A model generated the notes under the pieces. It searched no databases and had not been told where the DNA came from. It saw nothing but the letters and a program-made list of their open reading frames with translations. Both the position numbers and the translations under genes were made by a program. A stretch of DNA of 64,000 nt from Anaerolineae bacterium. Its GTDB lineage: Bacteria; Chloroflexota; Anaerolineae; Aggregatilineales; JAFGMM01. Positions 58,836 to 64,000 of this stretch are shown piece after piece (position 1 is the stretch's first letter; the number at the start of each line of letters is the position of its first letter). The DNA lies in the NCBI GenBank assembly GCA_027494055.1, contig JAOSJO010000025.1, positions 329,262 to 393,261 on the forward strand, written 5' to 3'.

Positions 58836-59108
58836 ATGGCATTTTCGGCCCCCACAGGCTTCATCTACCTCATCTGGGCGGTCTTCGGCTTTGCGGTTGA
58901 ATATGTGCAAGGGATCGAGTGGCGCAATCCCATTCGCTGGTCAATTTTTGGCCCGTATGTGGTGCTTTACTTGGCTACGGTAATGCTCTATTGGTGGCCG
59001 GTGGGCCTCATCCGCCGACCGCTGTGGTATGTGTACGCGGGTCTGTTTGTGGTCAGCACGATCCTGAATGCCATATCACACAAGGGACCTGAGAACGGCA
59101 CGAAATGA
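58836..59108 (+). CDS. Small membrane protein of unknown function
   Basis: A 90-residue protein with three hydrophobic segments: FIYLIWAVFGFAVEYVQG, GPYVVLYLATVMLYWWPVGL and LWYVYAGLFVVSTILNAI. ATG 58836 is chosen over a TTG at 58809, but neither has a clear ribosome site. No family recognised. It is followed by a terminator at 59280. Confidence 0.5.
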   Translation: MAFSAPTGFIYLIWAVFGFAVEYVQGIEWRNPIRWSIFGPYVVLYLATVMLYWWPVGLIRRPLWYVYAGLFVVSTILNAISHKGPENGTK

Positions 59109-59279
59109 GAGCAGACAACGGACGCTCCGTCACCCGTGATGGTGAACAGAACCGTTGATGTGAAAGCGCCTTCCGATCCGAAGCCGAAGTGCACATGGCA
59201 CGCCCGATCATGCGGCGGGAAACTGCTTGAGTCGACCCTCGTCTTGTTGTATACTGAGATTGACGTCGCCGCTGACGTC

Positions 59280-59303
59280 GCCGCCAGACGAGGCGGCTTT
59301 TTT
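59280..59303 (+). terminator. Rho-independent terminator
   Basis: GCCGCC and GGCGGC pair around a six-base loop, followed by six T. Confidence 0.85.
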
Positions 59304-59371
59304 GTTCGGTGCTGGTTGGGGCTGCGGGGAAGAAGCAGGATTTTGCAGGACTGTGAAGTGCGGAGGTCGAG

Positions 59372-59794
59372 ATGCGAGAGGCATTGGTACAAGATTGGAT
59401 GACATGCGAACTGATTACGATCACCAGCCACACGCTCCTCCCGGAGGCAAAGCGCCTGATGCAGGAAAAGGGGATTCGGCGTCTGCCGGTGGTCGATGAG
59501 GGCAAACTGGTGGGTATTGTGACGTGGGGCGATATTCGGGAAGCCTGGGCATCGGACGCCACGTCGCTCAGCGTGTTCGAGCTGGAAACGCTACTGGTCG
59601 CGCTGCCGGTGTGCGAGGTGATGACGCCAAACCCGATCACCGTCACGCCGCTAACCACCATCGCACGCGCCGCCCAGCTCATGCTGAAACACAAGATCGG
59701 AGGCCTGCCGGTGCGGGATCATCGGGGCCGGCTGGTGGGCATCATCACAGAGAGTGATATCTTCCGGATGCTGGTGCAGGGTCGGGCGGCATGA
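59372..59794 (+). CDS. CBS-pair domain protein
   Basis: An intact 140-residue protein made of two CBS domains and nothing else. The first contains LVQDWMTCELITITSHTLLP and LVGIVTWGDIREAW, the second CEVMTPNPITVTPLTTIARA and LVGIITESDIFRML. CBS pairs bind AMP, ATP or S-adenosylmethionine and regulate partners by energy state. ATG 59372 has a GGAGG site. It is followed after 120 bases by a RelA/SpoT-domain gene on the same strand, a plausible functional link through nucleotide signalling. A decayed paralogue lies at 15950-16188. Confidence 0.9.
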   Translation: MREALVQDWMTCELITITSHTLLPEAKRLMQEKGIRRLPVVDEGKLVGIVTWGDIREAWASDATSLSVFELETLLVALPVCEVMTPNPITVTPLTTIARAAQLMLKHKIGGLPVRDHRGRLVGIITESDIFRMLVQGRAA

Positions 59795-59914
59795 AGCAAT
59801 GCGGGCGCAGCATAGCAATGTGTTTCGTTCGTAGGGTATTGAACCGCTGACAGCGGTCCGGGCTGCCAGGACGCTGCTTACTGCCGGATTGAGGTTTCTT
59901 CCTCTGGAGCGGGT

Positions 59915-60524
59915 ATGGACCTGGAGACTCGGTATCGCGACCGGCTTGTCACCTTGCAGCGCGCTGCCGGGGAGATCGCGGCGGTCCTGCGAGAGATCCT
60001 GCACGGGGTGCCACGGGTTGATATGATCTCGGTGCGCGCCAAGTCGGTGGAGCGCTTCCTGGAGAAGGCCCGCCGCGAGGTGTGGCAGGACCCTCTCAGG
60101 GACATTCAGGATCAGATCGGGGCGCGTGTCGTGGTTTTCTACAAGAGCGACGTGGACGCGGTGGCGCAGACCGTCCTGTCAACGCTTCGCCTGATCGAAG
60201 ATCGCCAGATGGAGAATCCCGATCCCCGCATCTTCGGCTATCAAGGAAAACACTTCCTGTGTGCCGTCCCGCCAGACATCTGCGCGCGCGCCGCATCGCC
60301 GGTGGATTTCTTCGAACTCCAGGTGAGTACGCTTTTCCAACATGCCTGGGCTGAGGCCGAGCACGACCTCGGTTACAAACTGGAAGCGCCGCTTGATTAC
60401 GAGGAACGGCGCAAGATCGCCTGGGCGGCTGCACAGGCATGGGGGTGCGGACAAGATCTTCGATGAGATCTGGCGATCGCGCAAGGCCCGGTCAAGCGCG
60501 CCAAGCCCCATGTCGGATCGGTGA
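59915..60524 (+). CDS. RelA/SpoT nucleotidyltransferase-domain protein (C-terminal frameshift)
   Basis: About 203 residues, the size of a small alarmone synthetase. The synthetase domain is seen in IQDQIGARVVVFYKSDVDAV and FELQVSTLFQHAWAEAEHDL, the latter being the family's helix with conserved Gln, His and Glu, followed by GYKLEAP. The frame breaks near 60443 and the tail then reads KIFDEIWRSRKARS. It lacks hydrolase and regulatory domains. It probably makes (p)ppGpp or a related nucleotide; some relatives pyrophosphorylate tRNA or act as toxins, which sequence alone cannot separate. Confidence 0.82.
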
Positions 60525-60680
60525 CCAGAACAGGACTATGCAACTTGCCCCCGGGTTACGCACTCCCAGATGCCGACCATTGGCGCGCAGCCTGCGGGCT
60601 GATGTCGCAATTTCAAGCCTGCGAAAAAACAGCATCCCTTCACGCCGTAGCAAAAGCGTGTTTAGCTGCACCGGGCGCTA

Positions 60681-61007
60681 TTGCGGTTTCGCCAGAAAGG
60701 GGCAATCGGAGCGGGCACCGCGCAGCCTGAAGCGGCGATTGCCTTCAACCCCTTCGTCCCCGGTTATCTGTGGGACAAGAAGCGCTTGTTGAAACGGCTG
60801 CCGCCCTACATAAGCTTTGGCGACGAGCACGCAGCGCTCCCTTATGCGGTTGATGCCAAAGACATATGGCGCAAGGACGCAGAGGCACTTGGTTGGCTGC
60901 GCAAGACCCTGGTGGACATGGACTTCGGAGAAGGCGCGGAGCAAAGCGGTGAGCGGTGCCACAAGGAGGTCGGCACTCCTGATCACACGATCGGGTACCT
61001 ATCCTGA
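60681..61007 (+). pseudogene. C-terminal fragment resembling TPR-protein tails
   Basis: The readable part is EAAIAFNPFVPGYLWDKKRL, then PPYISFGDEHAALPYAVDAK and WRKDAEALGWLRKTL. This NP(F/Y)VP..L...KRLPKR.P.Y..FGDE pattern closes many bacterial tetratricopeptide-type proteins of unknown function. The N-terminal part is missing or in other frames (60521-60730 may hold more of it), so it is a remnant. Confidence 0.4.
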
Positions 61008-61199
61008 CGCCCCGGGACGAAGACCTCAACCCCGGTACTTGGATCCGTAGTCACCGCTCATCCCTAGTATAGCCGATTCCGTGCGGCTGTGAAGTGCGCG
61101 AGACGCTCAGCGCCGCGTCTTCGGTCTGTCCCGCCCGGGTAGAGGGATTTGCAGCGCTTCGGCAGGGCAAAAGCGCACTGCCCTGAGCGAAGGGAGATG

Positions 61200-61597
61200 A
61201 TGGTGGAGTCAGTTCTCCTCACCGTTGACGCCACTGTCAACCTCATGCTTGGCATCCTGCTCGTGGTATTCCAGACCAGTGTGGCGGAATGCTTGTCGTT
61301 CCCCAGGTGGACAGTGCGTTCTATCCCAGCCTCCTCGGGGCTGTCCTCTCTGGGATCGGCATCGCGTTGCTGCTGGAGCGTTTCAAGCGCGGTATGCCGA
61401 TCGTGGGTCTGGGCTTGGCCGGCGCGATCGCGATCAACCTCTGTGGCGCGAGCGTTCTGGCCGCCTGGCTCGTGGGCGGTCATCTGGACATCCCAGGGCA
61501 TGGGTATGCGTTTCTCTGGGGGCCAGCCATCCTCCTGGTTGGCATCCGCGTGGTGGAAGGCCCGGTCTACTTCAGGAATACGCGCGCGCCGGACTAA
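61200..61597 (+). CDS. Small membrane protein (one frameshift)
   Basis: About 132 residues with four hydrophobic segments. MVESVLLTVDATVNLMLGIL leads, after a break near 61298, to FYPSLLGAVLSGIGIALLLE, GLGLAGAIAINLCGASVLAA and GYAFLWGPAILLVGIRVVEG. An AGGGAG site precedes ATG 61200. Four-helix proteins of this type are common and uncharacterised. Not in an evident operon. Confidence 0.6.
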
Positions 61598-62268
61598 CCG
61601 ACGCCACCGTGCCTGACAATGCAGAGCACACGCGCCGCTGCAGACCATGCCGACCTCCAGGACTGTCGACTGTGATGAGGGACAGAATAGGGGTCAGCGG
61701 GATATTGGTTGTGCAGGGACAGTGGATCTCCAGGAGAAGCACCAAACCTCTCATGATCCAGTATCGGTGCGTGTCCGTCTCCTTCCGGAAGCAGCCGACT
61801 CCAAGCCCCAGACCACTAGCGGCGAGATCGACATGAAGTGGCCCGTGCGCTGCCCCCGGCCTTGAAGGGTCAGGACCTGACTGACGAGGATCACGGTCGG
61901 CTGCTTCTCAGGGTGGGGCCAGGTCAAGGCCTGCTCCCAAACCCGCAAGACATGGGGATGTCGGTGGCACACACCCAGCCGTTTTCGTGGCGACACGCAC
62001 CGACGTGCTCGACCAGGACGCTCGTTACGGCAGGCGGGCGTTTTCTGTGTGTGGCAGATGCCTATATCAACTGCAGTCGCGCCATCTCTGACACAAAACG
62101 GCACATATACAACCCCATGCTGCCGCTGGGCCAGCAGCACAAGTCAGCTCTCCCGGTGGGGAGTGATAGATCGTAGCACCATTGCGTCTTGCCTGGCTTG
62201 TTAGGCCGGTTCGGATCCAGCGTGGAGCGTGTGCCAACGCTGTAGTCAGATTCCAACCTGGAGTACCA
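61598..62268. other. Intergenic region, nothing recognised
   Basis: No coding frame on either strand has convincing composition or start signals. It lies 3' to both neighbouring genes, which converge here, yet no strong terminator was found. Confidence 0.4.
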
Positions 62269-64000
62269 TCAGAATGGCTCCAGGTCCCCACGGAACTCAA
62301 CGCCGCGGAATATGACATCTCGGACCCAATTGTACTTCCGTTGGAGCAGGTTATTGCCTGCTGCCAAATCTTCCTGAATGAACAGCCGAATCGCGTCACC
62401 GTCGCTCAGATAGTAATAGACTGTGTAGATAAATGAGTGTTCACGTCCTTGGGCATCGTAGTTTCCCCCAATTCCTGTAAAGCCACGGCAGCGCGGCGCT
62501 GGAGTGTTGCAGTCTGACAGACCCTCACCAAAAAGGTCATATCCTGCCTGCAATACTGACAACGGGATCCCCGTTCGATCAGATGTCTCCTGCGTGGGCG
62601 ACATGGCTGTGCCAATCCCGAGCGCCGGTCCCATGTAGTGCCCGAGTTCCTCCCAGACACGGATGTAAGTGTTGTCATGGTTGATCCAGGCTCCTCTACA
62701 GTTGAAAAGACCACCCATGGCTTTCACATAGACTGGGAGACGATTCCTGAGGCATGGTGTATTCGAGGCCCCCCATTCTCCCTGAGGCCCGCACATGAAG
62801 TCCGTGAAATCTGCGTAAAGACCCCTCACGAACCAATCAGGAAATGCCCACAGATTGAAGCCGATTTCTGTCAATATGGGACGTTCTTCCTGCCAGAGAT
62901 TCGTTACTCGGATTGGGCCGGAGGCTTCATCGGGCGTTCGGCATACCGGGTTAAGGGTATCGCTTTGCGAATTGTAGAGATCGAATTCTCGGGAGATGTC
63001 ATCGCGCATCAGCGCACGACTCATGATGATGAATTCGATTTGACCATCTGCTTCTTTGCCTGCCACGGCGGCCATGGCGTCATTGCCATAATTGCTCAAG
63101 CCAAACAGCGAAGCAGGGCTGCTCGGGATGAACCCACGATAATCGAATGCAGTCAAAGCAGGTCGAAAGTCACTCCCACCTGATCCAAGAGAGCCCTCCG
63201 CAATCCAGGGTTTCTCTGGGTCGGCGTTGTCCCAACGAGCGGCGCGCAAATCACCATCTGGCTCACTCCAGGCCGTCAGTAGCTTGTTGCGATACAGCAG
63301 CAGCGACGGTTCTGCATGATTTGACGCTTGGGGCACGTAATCGTCAATGATGCGCGCCTCCACTTGCCTGCTCGGCGGTTCAAACCACGCGTGAAGGAGC
63401 CTGAATTCAGGGCGGGATGATACATCGTCCGCCAAGCGTTCTTCGGCAACCACCAGGTGATATTCCTCGCCAAAGCGGACCAGATTAGACATCTCGTGTA
63501 CGTCACGCGAAAGCGAGCGCGTGCTATCAACATTCCAGTTGGAGGTGCGCTGTCTCACCTCAAGCACCACCCGCTCCTGGAAATTGAGGGCAACAACCAC
63601 TTCGCTACTGCCATCCCCTTCGATTACGCCTTCCGATGCACCCAGCCAGTCGTGCGTTGCAACGAAACCTGGACCGATGAAGCGCACATATTTCGTGCCG
63701 TTGTCTGACCGAAATACGATATGATGCTCATCAACAAAAGGCACATCTGGGTTCTGCGTGATGGTGACTGAAATTCTCCCTTTCACGCTCCCGTCAGACA
63801 CAAGCGCTGACCAAGGTCCCCAAGGATCTGCGCCAAACTTCGTTGCCCGATAGAGATTGTCATCGGCCCCACGGGCATAGACATAAAGATAGCGTCCAGA
63901 TCTCACAAGTACAGGCGCGGTTGTCACTTCAAAACCACCTTGGGGCATAGTACCAAGTGCCTGCCAGGGTGCCCAGGCTCCAGGCTCCCAGGAGGATGAA
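62269..64000 (-). CDS. Large propeller-like protein with putative metallopeptidase-like C-terminus, 5' end outside window
   Basis: At least 577 residues, open through the right edge. The N-terminal visible half has repeated units with WEPGAWAPWQALG, YLYVYARGADDNLYRATKFG and DPWGPWSALVSDG, as in PLL/tachylectin-type propellers, then segments such as LLLYRNKLLTAWSEPDGDLR. The C-terminal part has YIRVWEELGHYMGPALGIGT, which resembles an HELGH zinc motif with the first His replaced by Glu, and is rich in Cys. It is probably secreted, but the signal peptide is out of view. Base composition is lower in GC than most neighbours. Confidence 0.7.
   Translation of the reverse strand, partial: SSSWEPGAWAPWQALGTMPQGGFEVTTAPVLVRSGRYLYVYARGADDNLYRATKFGADPWGPWSALVSDGSVKGRISVTITQNPDVPFVDEHHIVFRSDNGTKYVRFIGPGFVATHDWLGASEGVIEGDGSSEVVVALNFQERVVLEVRQRTSNWNVDSTRSLSRDVHEMSNLVRFGEEYHLVVAEERLADDVSSRPEFRLLHAWFEPPSRQVEARIIDDYVPQASNHAEPSLLLYRNKLLTAWSEPDGDLRAARWDNADPEKPWIAEGSLGSGGSDFRPALTAFDYRGFIPSSPASLFGLSNYGNDAMAAVAGKEADGQIEFIIMSRALMRDDISREFDLYNSQSDTLNPVCRTPDEASGPIRVTNLWQEERPILTEIGFNLWAFPDWFVRGLYADFTDFMCGPQGEWGASNTPCLRNRLPVYVKAMGGLFNCRGAWINHDNTYIRVWEELGHYMGPALGIGTAMSPTQETSDRTGIPLSVLQAGYDLFGEGLSDCNTPAPRCRGFTGIGGNYDAQGREHSFIYTVYYYLSDGDAIRLFIQEDLAAGNNLLQRKYNWVRDVIFRGVEFRGDLEPF

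Noticed and set aside
1..64000. tRNA, rRNA or CRISPR array
   Set aside because: No cloverleaf with a T-loop consensus, no rRNA-like stretch and no regularly spaced repeat-spacer pattern was found by eye. The tandem repeats at 52.7-55.1 kb are coding. A covariance search would be decisive.

Overview
The window is GC-rich bacterial DNA with the gene flavour of Chloroflexota (Anaerolineae/Ardenticatenia-like). That assignment is an inference from the mix: an stp1-like glycosyltransferase, a kinase-STAND-WD40 protein, an IclR-controlled sugar ABC operon, a group 3b [NiFe]-hydrogenase and several IS630/IS1182 remnants. No rRNA, tRNA or CRISPR array was seen by eye. Many conserved genes are split by single-base frameshifts, and many of these are one extra base in a C, G or T run. 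I read this mostly as assembly error and give one span per gene, with breakpoints.

Layout. 1-2.0 kb: large unknown protein (minus), cut by the window edge. 2.2-10.7 kb: exopolysaccharide operon on the minus strand (GT2, polysaccharide deacetylase, a WecB-GT4 fusion, GT4, polyprenyl glycosyl-phosphotransferase, GalE). 10.7-14.6 kb: phage packaging remnant (HGG-motif small-terminase-like protein, terminase, portal). 14.6-18.4 kb: small genes (LemA-like, CBM48, CBS remnant, excisionase-like HTH), then a truncated integrase joined to a second copy of the HGG gene. 18.4-22.9 kb: Ser/Thr kinase-STAND-WD40 protein. 23.0-27.1 kb: IS remnant, two tyrosine recombinases and an IS1182-type transposase. 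27.8-33.8 kb: IclR regulator, aldehyde dehydrogenase and a complete sugar ABC transporter, with matching operator-like palindromes. 34.0-39.1 kb: candidate integrative element (integrase, small protein, sliding-clamp paralogue, ArdC-type protein, unknown, HTH). 39.3-47.6 kb: hydrogenase operon hydBGDA with maturation protease, response regulator, histidine kinase and a polyferredoxin-like protein. 47.9-51.9 kb: IS630 remnants around a HEAT-repeat lipoprotein. 52.3-55.6 kb: two secreted calcium-binding repeat proteins. 56.4-64 kb: DHFR-like protein, an IS256 insertion with 9-bp target duplication, a CBS protein, a RelA/SpoT-domain protein, small membrane proteins and a large propeller-like protein running off the edge.

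How the parts fit. The polysaccharide genes make a coherent pathway: sugar nucleotide supply, priming on undecaprenyl phosphate, chain extension, deacetylation. The IclR regulator probably controls both itself and the aldehyde dehydrogenase-ABC operon, so import and oxidation of a sugar or aldehyde-yielding substrate are linked. The hydrogenase operon is followed in the same direction by a two-component pair, which suggests redox-responsive control. The most unusual cassette is the 34-39 kb segment, where an integrase neighbours a beta-clamp paralogue and an antirestriction/M78 peptidase protein under a palindrome-flanked promoter.
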